Positions 24,663 to 33,807 of a stretch of DNA of 64,000 bases are shown here, in pieces. The stretch's first letter is position 1, and each line of letters begins with the position of its first letter. The translations under genes were made by a program, and so were the position numbers. Source of the stretch: Tabrizicola sp. TH137 (GTDB lineage: Bacteria; Pseudomonadota; Alphaproteobacteria; Rhodobacterales; Rhodobacteraceae); assembly GCF_002855575.1 (NCBI RefSeq), contig NZ_PKRQ01000004.1:248001-312000 (forward strand). Reading direction: 5' to 3'. The notes beneath the pieces are model-generated. The model made no database searches and had not been told where the DNA came from. It was given only the letters and a program-made list of their open reading frames with translations.

Positions 24663-26666
24663 CTACAGCCGCGCCGCCAGCCGCGCGCCCTGATCTATGG
24701 CCCGTTTCGCATCCAGTTCGGCCGCCACATCCGCCCCCCCGATGACATGCGCCGCGATGCCCGCCGCGGCCAGCGCCTCGGCCAGCCCCCGCGCCGGTTC
24801 CTGCCCGGCGCAGAGCACCACCGAATCGACCGGAGTCAACTCCTCCACCCCGTCGCGCAACACCACCAGACCCTCCTCGATGATCCGGCGATAGCTGACG
24901 CCCCCGATCATCTTCACCCCTTTCGCCGCCAGCGCCGCGCGATGGATCCATCCCGTCGTCTTGCCCAGACCCCGCCCCGGCTTCTCGGCCTTGCGCTGCA
25001 ACAGCCAGACCTCGCGCGCCGCCGGTTCCGGCTCGGCCGCTACCAGCCCGCCCCGCACTTCTGCCGGATCGCCCACGCCCCATTCCTTTCGCCACAGCGC
25101 CGGGTCCAGCGTCGGGGACACCCCGCGATGCACCAGATACTCCGCCACGTCGAACCCGATGCCGCCCGCCCCAACGACCGCCACCCGCCGCCCCACCGGC
25201 GCGCCATTCAGCACGTCGATGTAACCCAGCGCCCGCTCCTGCCCCTCGATCCCCGGATCGCGCGGCGTCACCCCCGTCGCCACCACCACCTCGTCGAACC
25301 CGCGCAGATCCTCGACCGCCACCTCGGCCCCCAGCCGCAATTCCACCCCCGCCCGCGCGATCCGCGCCGCGAACCAGCGGACAAGCCCGTGGAACTCCTC
25401 CTTCCCCGGCACCTGCTTGGCCAGGTTCAACTGCCCCCCGATCCGGTCCGCCCGGTCGAACAGCACCACCCGATGCCCCCGCTCCGCCGCCACCGCCGCC
25501 GTCATCAACCCGGCAGGGCCAGCCCCCACCACGGCCACCGACTTCGCCACCGCGACGGGTTCATAGGTCAGTTCCACCTCATGGCAGGCGCGCGGGTTCA
25601 CGAGGCAACTCGTCAACTTGCCGCTGAACGTATGGTCCAGACAGGCCTGATTGCAGGCGATGCAGGGCGCGATTTCCTCGGCCCGTCCCGCCGCCGCCTT
25701 GGCCACGAAATCCGCATCCGCCAGAAAGGGCCGCGCCATGCTCACCATGTCGGCCATCCCCTCGGCCAGCAGCTTTTCCGCCACCTCCGGCGCGTTGATC
25801 CGGTTCGAGGTGATGACGGGTATCCCCACCTCCCCCCGCAGCCGCCCGGTCAGATGAGCAAAGGCCGCGCGGGGCACGGATGTCGCAATCGTCGGCACCC
25901 GCGCCTCATGCCAGCCGATCCCCGTATTCAGGATCGTGGCCCCTGCCGCCTCCACCGCACGGGCAAGCCGTGCGACTTCGTCCCAGGTGCTTCCATCCGG
26001 AACCAGATCAATCAGGCTGATGCGGTAGATCAGGATGAAATCCGCCCCCACCGCCGCCCGCACCTGCCGCACCACCTCCACCGGCAGGCGCATCCGGTTC
26101 TCGTAACTGCCGCCCCAGTCATCCGTCCGGCGGTTGGTATGGGTGACAAGGAACTGGTTCAGGAAATACCCCTCACTCCCCATCACCTCCACGCCGTCAT
26201 ACCCCGCCTCGCGCGCCCGCACCGCCGCCGTCACGATATCGGCGATCTGCTTTTCGATCCCCGCCGCATCCAGCTCGCGCGGCACGAAAGGCGAAATCGG
26301 CGACCGGATCGCGCTTGGCGCCACGCAGTCCTTGCCATAGGCATAGCGCCCCGCATGCAGGATCTGCATCGCGATCCGCCCGCCCGCGTCATGGACCCGG
26401 TCCGTCACCACCCGGTGATTGGCAATATCCTGCGCCGTGTACAGCCCCGCCGCCCCCGGAAAGACCCCGCCCTCGGCATTGGGCGCCATCCCCCCCGTCA
26501 CCATCAGGCCGACACCCCCCCGCGCCCGCGCCGCATAGAATTCCGCCACCCGGTTCCAGTCCCCGCGCTCCTCCAGCCCGGTATGCATCGACCCCATCAA
26601 CACGCGGTTCGTCAGAACCACATGCCCAAGGTCCAGCGGCGAAAGCAGATGCGGATATTCGGTCAT
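24663..26666 (-). CDS. fadH: NADPH-dependent 2,4-dienoyl-CoA reductase
   Basis: A 667-residue flavoenzyme of the old-yellow-enzyme/4Fe-4S family, which reduces 2,4-dienoyl-CoA in beta-oxidation of unsaturated fatty acids. The N-terminal TIM barrel (about 1-340) carries LGHVVLTNRVLMGSMHTGLE and GVEVMGSEGYFLNQF. The iron-sulfur Cys set is CIACNQACLDHTFSGKLTSC (C-X2-C-X3-C-X11-C). The FAD site is SVAVVGAGPAGLMTAAVAAE, and the NAD(P) site is RRVAVVGAGGIGFDVAEYL. Length equals E. coli FadH. Related dehydrogenases exist, so substrate is not certain. Confidence 0.9.
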   Translation of the reverse strand: MTEYPHLLSPLDLGHVVLTNRVLMGSMHTGLEERGDWNRVAEFYAARARGGVGLMVTGGMAPNAEGGVFPGAAGLYTAQDIANHRVVTDRVHDAGGRIAMQILHAGRYAYGKDCVAPSAIRSPISPFVPRELDAAGIEKQIADIVTAAVRAREAGYDGVEVMGSEGYFLNQFLVTHTNRRTDDWGGSYENRMRLPVEVVRQVRAAVGADFILIYRISLIDLVPDGSTWDEVARLARAVEAAGATILNTGIGWHEARVPTIATSVPRAAFAHLTGRLRGEVGIPVITSNRINAPEVAEKLLAEGMADMVSMARPFLADADFVAKAAAGRAEEIAPCIACNQACLDHTFSGKLTSCLVNPRACHEVELTYEPVAVAKSVAVVGAGPAGLMTAAVAAERGHRVVLFDRADRIGGQLNLAKQVPGKEEFHGLVRWFAARIARAGVELRLGAEVAVEDLRGFDEVVVATGVTPRDPGIEGQERALGYIDVLNGAPVGRRVAVVGAGGIGFDVAEYLVHRGVSPTLDPALWRKEWGVGDPAEVRGGLVAAEPEPAAREVWLLQRKAEKPGRGLGKTTGWIHRAALAAKGVKMIGGVSYRRIIEEGLVVLRDGVEELTPVDSVVLCAGQEPARGLAEALAAAGIAAHVIGGADVAAELDAKRAIDQGARLAARL

Positions 26667-26790
26667 GTCAGGGTCCTCCGGCCCGCGACACTGCCGCAGC
26701 CCCGCGCCCCTGTCACGGCCGACGCAACGTCATGGGCAAGGCGGCGCGCAAGAAACCCAGCGCCCCCACGAGGCCAGCGCCCCAGCTATC

Positions 26791-26811
26791 TTCATCTTGG
26801 CAAAAATGCTC
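26791..26811 (+). repeat. TTCATCTTGG dispersed element, copy 1 (short)
   Basis: TTCATCTTGGCAAAAATGCTC lies between fadH and the preceding minus-strand gene. It matches, with a few changes, four other intergenic copies at 29841, 36486, 37962 and 44840. The rest of the 192-bp gap shows no gene. Confidence 0.65.
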
Positions 26812-26858
26812 AAACTCCGACATCTGTCACGGGCAATGCCGGATCAGGGCTCGCGCCC

Positions 26859-27230
26859 TTAGCCCAGCGTCTCCACGCAATGCCGCCGGAACGCCCGCTT
26901 CAGCATGTCGAGTTCCGCCCGCAGAAGATCGACCTCCGCCCGCAGGTCATCCTCCATCGCCACCCCGGTGATGATGGTGAAATGCTGCAAGGTCTCCCCC
27001 GTGGCCCGGTTGCGGATCAGGAAGGTCTGCACCCCCTCGCCCAGCGCCTCCACCGGCACCGGTACGCGCACCGCCCATTCGCCCGGCCGATCCGGGATCG
27101 CCGTCACCGTCAGGCCCGGCACCTCTGCCTCCTGATGCCGCACCTCAAGCGACGGGGTATCCGTTCCCGACAGCACCCCTTCCCAGATCCCGGCCCGGAT
27201 CCGCGTCTTGGTCAGCGTCACCCCATCCAT
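26859..27230 (-). CDS. Hypothetical protein, possibly beta-rich with C-terminal helix
   Basis: A 123-residue protein I do not recognise. It begins MDGVTLTKTRIRAGIWEGVL. The middle part is strand-rich with PDRPGEWAVRVPVPVEAL, and there is a C-terminal amphipathic helix (DDLRAEVDLLRAELDMLKR) that could form a coiled coil. No signal peptide or membrane segment is seen. It follows the next gene by 10 bases and is probably co-transcribed with it. Confidence 0.65.
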   Translation of the reverse strand: MDGVTLTKTRIRAGIWEGVLSGTDTPSLEVRHQEAEVPGLTVTAIPDRPGEWAVRVPVPVEALGEGVQTFLIRNRATGETLQHFTIITGVAMEDDLRAEVDLLRAELDMLKRAFRRHCVETLG

Positions 27231-27240
27231 CGCCGCCCCC

Positions 27241-28032
27241 TCACAGTTCCGCCCGAGGGCGACGGCTCACCGTCACGTCGCGCAGGATGATCTGGTTCAT
27301 CTCCGGTCCCTCGAAGATCAGGTCGATCCACAGCTTCTCGATCCGCTTCTCGTTGATCTTCGTGTAGGTCAGGTCGAATTCCACCATCACCTCTTCCGCC
27401 CCCAGCGGCAGTTCCAGCACCATCTGCTCCACATTCGGCCCGTATTTCACGTTCAGCCGCGCAAAGATCTCCAGCGGCTTCTCCAGTTCCACGATCACGT
27501 CCAGCCGGATCAGGTGGCGCAGCTTCAACCCCCGCGCCGCCTCTTCCGGCAGGTCGATCACCAGCGACAGGAAGGACCCGTCAAAGCGGAACACATCCAT
27601 GCGAAAGCCGAAGGGCGCCACGTCGCTTTCCCGCGCATTGCGGATCTGCCGCACCGTCAGCTCGCTCACCCGGCAATCGTGAAAGACCGTCGCCCCCTCG
27701 CAGAACACCATCCGGTTCGGCACCGAGGCCTGCCCCGGCACCGGCATCGGCCCCCGCCACAGATCGGGCCGCCAGGCCCAGTCCGTGCCCAGCGGCTTTC
27801 GAAAGGCATTCGACCCGATCACCGGCAAGGCCAGCCGATGCTCTGCCTGATGGATCACCCGGTCCAGATGACGCCGCATCGCCCGCGCCCGGCCGCGCCA
27901 GCCGCGCAGCGTTTCCAGATCGGCGTTCGGAGCCGCCTCTGCGATCTCCTCCCACCGTCGCAGCACCCGGCGCTGCAACAGCCTGTCCAGAACCCCGTCC
28001 AGCTTCCCTACCATCTCCGTCCCGAACCGCAC
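27241..28032 (-). CDS. Hypothetical protein, probably DUF6478-like
   Basis: A 263-residue soluble protein. The N-terminal ~70 residues are helical and basic (RRWEEIAEAAPNADLETLRG; WRGRARAMRRHLDRVIHQAE). The remaining part is strand-rich with DWAWRPDLWRGPMPVPGQAS, VFCEGATVFHDCRVSELTVR and LNVKYGPNVEQMVLELPLG. It resembles an uncharacterised family widespread in Rhodobacteraceae; the DUF number is from memory and not certain. It forms a two-gene unit with the downstream hypothetical gene. Function unknown. Confidence 0.72.
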   Translation of the reverse strand: MRFGTEMVGKLDGVLDRLLQRRVLRRWEEIAEAAPNADLETLRGWRGRARAMRRHLDRVIHQAEHRLALPVIGSNAFRKPLGTDWAWRPDLWRGPMPVPGQASVPNRMVFCEGATVFHDCRVSELTVRQIRNARESDVAPFGFRMDVFRFDGSFLSLVIDLPEEAARGLKLRHLIRLDVIVELEKPLEIFARLNVKYGPNVEQMVLELPLGAEEVMVEFDLTYTKINEKRIEKLWIDLIFEGPEMNQIILRDVTVSRRPRAEL

Positions 28033-28142
28033 TGCACCACCCGCGCCCCTCCGGCACGCACATCCCTATCTATTGCGTGAATGCCCGCTTCGCGCCACTC
28101 CATTTCGCGTCAAAAGCAAACTTCCCCGCTCCGGCGCAACCC

Positions 28143-28727
28143 TCAGCCCGCATTCGCCCGGCGCAGCGCCGCCACCGCCGCCTCCACCAGCGCCCGCCCC
28201 TTCCCCTCGGCCAGCGCCTCCCCATCGGGGCGCGAGGCCGAGACCGTGACCAGCCGCCCCCGGATGCCCGTCACCGCGCGCCAGTAATCCCCCACCGCCC
28301 GGTCGCGCACATGCAACAGGAACGCTTCCCCCGAACCGACGGCTTCCAGCACCACCACATCGCCCGCCCGTCCCTCGCGGCTCAGCGCCGCGCGCCCCTC
28401 GGCCGAGGTGAAATAGGCCGCCAGCCCCGCCCCGCCCGCCGTCATCGCCCCGGCCGATCCCGCAGGCCCCACCGACAGCGTCAGAACCGCCGGTTCCGCC
28501 GTGCTCGCCGCGGAACAGCGCCCCATCAGGACCACCGCCCCGTCGCCGCTGCGCCGCCCGGCCCCCGGCGCAAGGCAATAGCCCGCGGGTGCCGCCGCGA
28601 TCAGCGCCCCGTCCAGCAGCGCAACCGACCGCAACCCGCCCCCTGTCGTCACGCAACCCGCCAGGAACAGCCCCGCCGCCAGCAGGACTGCCCGTCCGCC
28701 CCGCCCGACCAGCCTTCGCCCGCTCAC
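28143..28727 (-). CDS. Putative lipoprotein
   Basis: A 194-residue protein with a lipoprotein signal: basic start (SGRRLVGRGGR), hydrophobic core and lipobox LAGC, with the Cys at residue 25. The mature part has ALIAAAPAGYCLAPGAGRRS, a Cys-containing VVLMGRC and a helical C-terminus (GRALVEAAVAALRRANA). GTG at 28727 is chosen to give a normal signal length; GTG at 28736 or 28739 are alternatives. No family recognised. It is divergent from the M23 peptidase gene. Confidence 0.65.
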   Translation of the reverse strand: MSGRRLVGRGGRAVLLAAGLFLAGCVTTGGGLRSVALLDGALIAAAPAGYCLAPGAGRRSGDGAVVLMGRCSAASTAEPAVLTLSVGPAGSAGAMTAGGAGLAAYFTSAEGRAALSREGRAGDVVVLEAVGSGEAFLLHVRDRAVGDYWRAVTGIRGRLVTVSASRPDGEALAEGKGRALVEAAVAALRRANAG

Positions 28728-28902
28728 CCTGTCCACCACGCCCGCACTCCCCGGCCCTCCGCGCGGCCTCGCCCGTCCGCCCCGGCTGGATAACGCCCGC
28801 CCCGCCCCGCGTCCACCACCCGCACTGCCGCGCCCGGCCGCACAGCCATTGCATCCTCCCGGCCGAACCGCTTCACTCGCCCCCAGCAACCCGCAGGACC
28901 CG

Positions 28903-29826
28903 ATGACCCAAAGCCCTTCCACCCCGACCGGCTCCCCGGCCAGAACCCTCGCCGCCGCCCTCTCCGGCCAGCCCGACCTCTACGCCGCGCTGCATCAGGC
29001 GGCCGCGCGGCTCAAGGTGGCCCCGCCCATCCCCGACCTCATCGCCGCCTGCGATCCCGCCACGGCCGCCCGCCTGGCGGCTGTCGATGCGGGCCTCCTC
29101 GCTGCCATTTCCCGCCATGCCATCACCGGCACGGCCATCCCCGGCGCGGCGCGGCTCCGTGCCGCCCTCGCCACCGCCGATCTCCACCCGCTTTTCCTCC
29201 CCGATCCGGCCCTGGGTGCCACCATGGCCCTTCCCACGCGCGGGGAACGCGCCGACATGCCCGCCTTTTCCGACCCGGTCTTCGATCCCTGGTTCGCGCG
29301 CCATCAGGCGGCAGGCATCCGCTACGGCCTCGGCCTTTACGGCGAAAACCGCACCGTCTATGCCACCCCGCAATTCGCCGATGCCGCCTCGCCGGAACGC
29401 CGCACCATCCATCTCGGCATCGACGTCTTCGCCCCGGCAACCACCCCCGTCCACGCCCCCCTGCCGGGCCGGGTGAAACACCTCACCTACAATGCCGACC
29501 CGCTCGATTACGGCCATACGCTGATCCTCGAACACGACCTGGGCGGAACCCGCTTCTTCACCCTCTACGGCCATCTCGCCGCCACCCTGCCCGGCCTGCA
29601 CCCGACCGGAACGGTCGCCGCAGGCCAGATCATCGCCCATCTCGGCGACTGGCCCGAAAACGGCGGCTGGGCGCCCCATCTCCATGTCCAGATCATCACC
29701 GACCTTCTTGCCACCGAGGGCAATTTCTTCGGCGTCGGCCATGCCAGCCTGATGGACATCTGGTCCGAAATCAGCCCCGACGCCAATCTCCTGATGCGCC
29801 TGCCCCCGCACAGTTTCACAGCCTGA
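28903..29826 (+). CDS. M23-family metallopeptidase-domain protein
   Basis: A 307-residue protein. The C-terminal LytM/M23 domain (about 170-285) has zinc-site residues in HLGIDVFAP (His and Asp), the YGHL motif, and HLHVQ (HxH). All are intact, so a peptidoglycan or peptide hydrolase is plausible. The N-terminal ~110 residues are Ala-rich and helical without a clear signal peptide, so location is uncertain. A TTCATCTTGG repeat element starts 15 bases after the stop. Confidence 0.85.
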   Translation: MTQSPSTPTGSPARTLAAALSGQPDLYAALHQAAARLKVAPPIPDLIAACDPATAARLAAVDAGLLAAISRHAITGTAIPGAARLRAALATADLHPLFLPDPALGATMALPTRGERADMPAFSDPVFDPWFARHQAAGIRYGLGLYGENRTVYATPQFADAASPERRTIHLGIDVFAPATTPVHAPLPGRVKHLTYNADPLDYGHTLILEHDLGGTRFFTLYGHLAATLPGLHPTGTVAAGQIIAHLGDWPENGGWAPHLHVQIITDLLATEGNFFGVGHASLMDIWSEISPDANLLMRLPPHSFTA

Positions 29827-29840
29827 GCGGAGACTTCCCC

Positions 29841-30023
29841 TTCATCTTGGTCCCAAATACTCTCAGGGGGTGAGGCCGAAGGCCGAGGGGGCGGAACGCC
29901 CCCCCTGAAAACGCCCCCTGACCCGGAGGCGAAGCGCGCCAGCGCGCAGCCGACAGGAAAGACCCGCGGCGGCACGCCGCACAATTCGATCACCGGGCGG
30001 CACGCCGCTCCGCCAGATCACCG
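29841..30023. repeat. TTCATCTTGG dispersed element, copy 2 (long form, ~180 bp)
   Basis: A GC-rich intergenic element starting TTCATCTTGGTCCCAAATAC and ending near GCTCCGCCAGATCACCG. Its blocks (CTCAGGGGGTGA, GAGGGGGCGGAACGCCCCC, GGAGGCGAAGCGCG, CGCAGCCGACAGGAAAG, GGCGGCACGCCGCTCCGCC) recur in the same order at 37962-38118. It contains internal inverted repeats. It occupies most of the 295-bp gap between the M23 gene and accD. Confidence 0.75.
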
Positions 30024-30121
30024 CCCGCCGCCCATCCCGCCCCTGCCCGATTGCATTTCCCACCCCCCCGGCTTATCTCTGCCACCCATCCGCCGGACCC
30101 GCGCATAAAGGCCAAGCCCGC

Positions 30122-31015
30122 ATGAACTGGATCTCCAACTACGTCCGCCCCAAGATCAACTCGCTCTTCTCCCGCCGGGAAGTGCCTGAAAATCTTTGGA
30201 CGAAGTGCCCCGAATGCGGGACCATGCTCTTCCACCGCGAGCTTGCCGCCAATCTGAACGTCTGCACCTCCTGCGACCATCACATGGCGATCAGCCCGCG
30301 CGACCGCTTCACCGCCCTCTTCGACGGCGGCATCTTCACCGAGGTGAAGGTGCCGGAACCCGTCACCGATCCCCTGCATTTCCGCGACCAGAAGAAATAT
30401 CCCGAACGCCTCAAGGCCGCACAGAAGGCCACGGGCGAGAAAGAGGCGATGCTCGTCGCCGAAGGCGAAATCGCCAAGACGCCCATCGTCGCCGTCGCAC
30501 AGGATTTCTCCTTCATGGCGGGCTCCATGGGCATGTATGTGGGCAATGCCATCCTCGCCGCCGCCGAACGCGCGGTGAAGATGAAACGCCCCCTCGTCCT
30601 CTTCTCCGCCGCAGGCGGCGCACGCATGCAGGAAGGCATCCTCTCGCTGATGCAGATGCCCCGCACCACCGTCGCCGTGCAGATGCTGAAAGAGGCGCGG
30701 CTTCCCTATATCGTCGTCCTCACCCATCCCACCACGGGCGGTGTGACGGCCTCCTACGCCATGCTGGGCGATGTCCAGATCGCCGAACCCAACGCGCTCA
30801 TCTGCTTCGCCGGTCCCCGCGTCATCGAACAGACGATCCGCGAGAAACTCCCCGAAGGCTTCCAGCGCGCCGAATACCTGCTCGATCACGGCATGCTCGA
30901 CCGCGTCACCCACCGCAAGGACCTGCGCGAGGAACTGGTCACCATCCTCCGCATGCTCACGAACCAGCCCCCGGCGATCAAGGGCGAGTTGACTGCACAA
31001 GCCATCGAAGCCTGA
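30122..31015 (+). CDS. accD: AccD, acetyl-CoA carboxylase carboxyltransferase subunit beta
   Basis: A 297-residue subunit that, with AccA, transfers carboxyl from biotin to acetyl-CoA in the first step of fatty-acid synthesis. The zinc ribbon is Cys29, Cys32, Cys48 and Cys51 (CPECG...CTSCDHH). The carboxyltransferase domain has [39 protein letters not shown] and [17 protein letters not shown]. It is followed one base later by folC, the common accD-folC pair. Confidence 0.97.
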   Translation: MNWISNYVRPKINSLFSRREVPENLWTKCPECGTMLFHRELAANLNVCTSCDHHMAISPRDRFTALFDGGIFTEVKVPEPVTDPLHFRDQKKYPERLKAAQKATGEKEAMLVAEGEIAKTPIVAVAQDFSFMAGSMGMYVGNAILAAAERAVKMKRPLVLFSAAGGARMQEGILSLMQMPRTTVAVQMLKEARLPYIVVLTHPTTGGVTASYAMLGDVQIAEPNALICFAGPRVIEQTIREKLPEGFQRAEYLLDHGMLDRVTHRKDLREELVTILRMLTNQPPAIKGELTAQAIEA

Positions 31016-31016
31016 C

Positions 31017-32288
31017 GTGACCACCCTTCCCTCCGACGTCTTGCTCGACCGGATGATGACCCTTCACCCCAAGGTCATCGACCTGACGCTCGACCGCGTC
31101 CACCGCCTGCTTGGCCTCCTCGGCAACCCGGAACGGGCGATTCCCCCGGCCATCCACATTGCAGGCACCAACGGCAAGGGCAGCACGCAGGCCATGATCC
31201 GCGCCGGGCTGGAACAGGCGGGGAAAAAGGTCCACGCCTATACCTCCCCCCACCTTGCCCGCTTCCATGAACGCATCCGCCTCGCCGGGGCGCTGATCGA
31301 GGAACCCGCCCTCGCCGCCCTGCTCGATGAATGCGTGGCCAAGAACGGCCCGGACGAGATCACCTTCTTCGAAATCACCACCTGCGCCGCTTTCCTGGCC
31401 TTCGCCCGCACCCCGGCCGACTGGACGCTTCTCGAAGTCGGCCTCGGCGGCCGCCTCGACGCCACCAATGTCATCACGCCGTGCCTGTCGATCATCACCC
31501 CCGTCTCGATGGATCATGAATCCTTCCTCGGCGACACGCTGGCCAAGATCGCCTCCGAAAAGGCAGGCATCATCAAGCGCGGCATCCCCGTCATCCTAGG
31601 CCCCCAGACGGATGAGGGGCTTCAGGTCATGGAAGCCACCGCCGCCCGCCTCGGCGCCCCCATCCTCGCCCATGGCCAGCACTGGCAGGCATGGGAAGAA
31701 CGCGGTCGCCTGATCTATCAGGATGAAAACGGCCTTCTCGACCTTCCCCTCCCCAATCTGCCCGGCCCGCATCAGATCCAGAACGCCGGTGCCGCGATCA
31801 CCGCGCTGCGCATCCTCGGCCACGACGAGGCCGCCTGCGAGGCCGCCGTCACCCGCGCCGAATGGCCCGCAAGGATGCAGCGCCTGCGCCGCGGCCCCCT
31901 GATCGACCTCGCGCCCAAGGCCGAGCTTTGGCTCGACGGCGGCCATAACCCTGCCGGGGGCGAGGCCGTTGCCGCCACCCTCTCCCGCATGCCCGCCCGC
32001 GAAACCCATCTCGTCTGCGGGATGCTGAACACCAAGGACGTGACGGGCTACATGCGCCCCCTCGCCCCCCATGTCACGCGCCTCCACGCCGTCTCCATCC
32101 CCGGCGAGAAGAACACCCTCCCGGCCGAGGCCACCCGCGACGCCGCCCGCAGCGCTGGGATCGACGCCACCGCCGCCCCCTCCGTTGCCGAAGCCGTCGC
32201 CGCCATCGCAGCCACAAACCCCGAAGCCCGCATCCTCATCTGCGGCTCCCTTTACCTCGCAGGCGCGATCCTGCGGGAAAACGGCTGA
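31017..32288 (+). CDS. folC: FolC, bifunctional folylpolyglutamate/dihydrofolate synthase
   Basis: A 423-residue Mur-ligase-type enzyme adding glutamate to (dihydro)folate. The P-loop is GTNGKGST (residues 50-57), followed by YTSPHLARFHERIRLAG, EVGLGGRLDATNVI, TPVSMDHESFLGDTLAKIAS and LWLDGGHNPAGG. The start is GTG at 31017, one base after the accD stop, so it is probably translated by coupling. Length is normal. Confidence 0.96.
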   Translation: MTTLPSDVLLDRMMTLHPKVIDLTLDRVHRLLGLLGNPERAIPPAIHIAGTNGKGSTQAMIRAGLEQAGKKVHAYTSPHLARFHERIRLAGALIEEPALAALLDECVAKNGPDEITFFEITTCAAFLAFARTPADWTLLEVGLGGRLDATNVITPCLSIITPVSMDHESFLGDTLAKIASEKAGIIKRGIPVILGPQTDEGLQVMEATAARLGAPILAHGQHWQAWEERGRLIYQDENGLLDLPLPNLPGPHQIQNAGAAITALRILGHDEAACEAAVTRAEWPARMQRLRRGPLIDLAPKAELWLDGGHNPAGGEAVAATLSRMPARETHLVCGMLNTKDVTGYMRPLAPHVTRLHAVSIPGEKNTLPAEATRDAARSAGIDATAAPSVAEAVAAIAATNPEARILICGSLYLAGAILRENG

Positions 32289-32321
32289 TAAAGTCGAAAC
32301 GATAACCGAACTTCCGTGCGG

Positions 32322-32939
32322 TTATACCCCATACCGCGCCATGAACATCGCCACCGCTCCGTTCACCACCCGCGCCACGTCGCGCGGGGCGGTGGTCGCG
32401 CCGATGCCAAAGATGGCCCGGTCATGCAGATCGGCCTTGCACAGTTGCGCGAACTGATCCGCCGCAAGGTCCAGATCGTCGATCCGCAACTCGCCCCGCG
32501 CCGCGGCCTTGGCCAGAAACCGCACCAGCCGCGCCCGCACCAGTTCCGGCCCGCTTTCATAAAAGGCCGTCCCCAGCGCCGGAAACCGGTCGCTTTCCGC
32601 CACGCACATGCGGAACATCCGCTGCCCGAAATCCGACTGGGCAAAGGCCACGATCCGCTCGCCCGCCAGATGCAGCGCCTGCGCGACCGGCACATCCTCC
32701 CCGATCAGGGCCTCCGCCTCATCCGCCGCACGGCGGCATTCGGCCTTGGCCACTTCCATGAACAACAGCCGCTTGTCCGGGAAATAGCTGTAAAGCGTCG
32801 CCTTGCTCACCCCTGCCGCGCGGGCAATGTCATCGACCGAGGCCCCCTCGAACCCGTCGCGCAGAAAGATGTCGCGCGCGCCCGCCAGCACCTGATCGAA
32901 CTTGCGCCCGCGCCGGATCGTCTGGCTTTCGTCGCCCAT
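32322..32939 (-). CDS. TetR/AcrR-family transcriptional regulator
   Basis: A 205-residue regulator. HTH (about 15-60): GARDIFLRDGFEGASVDDIA, then RAAGVSKATLYSYFPDKRLL, which is the TetR signature. The C-terminal ligand domain is unremarkable. It lies 49 bp downstream of the NlpC/P60 gene on the same strand. It is convergent with folC; a 7-bp inverted repeat (ATAACCG/CGGTTAT, 32302-32325) covers its stop codon and may serve as a weak terminator. Confidence 0.9.
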   Translation of the reverse strand: MGDESQTIRRGRKFDQVLAGARDIFLRDGFEGASVDDIARAAGVSKATLYSYFPDKRLLFMEVAKAECRRAADEAEALIGEDVPVAQALHLAGERIVAFAQSDFGQRMFRMCVAESDRFPALGTAFYESGPELVRARLVRFLAKAAARGELRIDDLDLAADQFAQLCKADLHDRAIFGIGATTAPRDVARVVNGAVAMFMARYGV

Positions 32940-32988
32940 CCATCCACCCCTTGAAGACCGCGACCTTAGCGCGCGCCCTGCACAGCCG

Positions 32989-33807
32989 TCAAACCCGCCG
33001 CCGCCCCGTCACGTCCCCGCCGCCCTGTGCCGCGATCCGGGCCATGGCCGCCTCCAGCCCCTCGATCCGCACATCCATGCTGTGGCCATTGGCATGGATG
33101 ATCCGCGCCGCATCCACCATCATCGCCACATGCCCCTTCCAGAAGACCAGATCGCCCCGCCTCAGGGCCGCGCCCGGCGCAACCTCGGCACCCATCGCAG
33201 CCTGCATGTCGCTATCCCCCGGACAGGCCCGCCCGCAGGCAAGGAAGGCCGCCTGCACCAGCCCGGAACAATCCACCCCCGCCGCACTGTTTCCACCCCA
33301 CAGATAGGGCGCACCAAGGAAAAGCTCTGCCACCGCCACCGGATCGTGGAACCCGTCCCCGATCCGGCGCAGATGCATGGCCGGAACGAAACCGCCCGCC
33401 GCTTCGGCCCATTTCGCATCCCCCCCCGTCACCGCAAGCCGCGCCCCAAAGGGCAGGGCCGCCTTCTCGCGCGCCTGCACCCGCGGCTCGGGGTAAAGAT
33501 GCGTCCCGCGCACGGCCACCCAATGGGTGGCAACCATCTCCGGTCCGACCTCCGCCTCCGCCAGCCAGCCGCAATAGCCATCCTTGCCCATCTGTACGAA
33601 GACATGGCCCGCCCGCCGCTCCACCACCACCAGCGGCTCACCCATCGCGACCTGCCGATCCCGCGCCCCCCCCGGCGCGGCGCAAAGATCGGCCAGCGGC
33701 ACTGCCACCGCCCCCGCCTCGCCCGCGACAAAAGCATCGGCCGCCACGCGCCCGCGCAGCGCCTCCAGCGCCACGCGGCCCGAGAACGGGGTAAGCCGCC
33801 GATCCAT
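32989..33807 (-). CDS. NlpC/P60 (C40) family peptidase with SH3-like domains
   Basis: A 272-residue cell-wall endopeptidase. The N-terminal part has two SH3-like segments (VVVERRAGHVFVQMGKDGYC; ATHWVAVRGTHLYPEP). The C-terminal C40 domain has the catalytic Cys in GVDCSGLVQAAF, His in WKGHVAMMVD, and a third residue in IIHANGH. No signal peptide is seen, which is common for this family in the group. The start overlaps the leucyl aminopeptidase stop (ATGA), so the two are coupled. Confidence 0.9.
   Translation of the reverse strand: MDRRLTPFSGRVALEALRGRVAADAFVAGEAGAVAVPLADLCAAPGGARDRQVAMGEPLVVVERRAGHVFVQMGKDGYCGWLAEAEVGPEMVATHWVAVRGTHLYPEPRVQAREKAALPFGARLAVTGGDAKWAEAAGGFVPAMHLRRIGDGFHDPVAVAELFLGAPYLWGGNSAAGVDCSGLVQAAFLACGRACPGDSDMQAAMGAEVAPGAALRRGDLVFWKGHVAMMVDAARIIHANGHSMDVRIEGLEAAMARIAAQGGGDVTGRRRV

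Noticed and set aside
28066-28854. Overlapping minus-strand frame (Gly/Ala/Arg-rich) across the putative lipoprotein
   Set aside because: It lacks any domain pattern; the other frame has a clear lipobox signal and ordered sequence.
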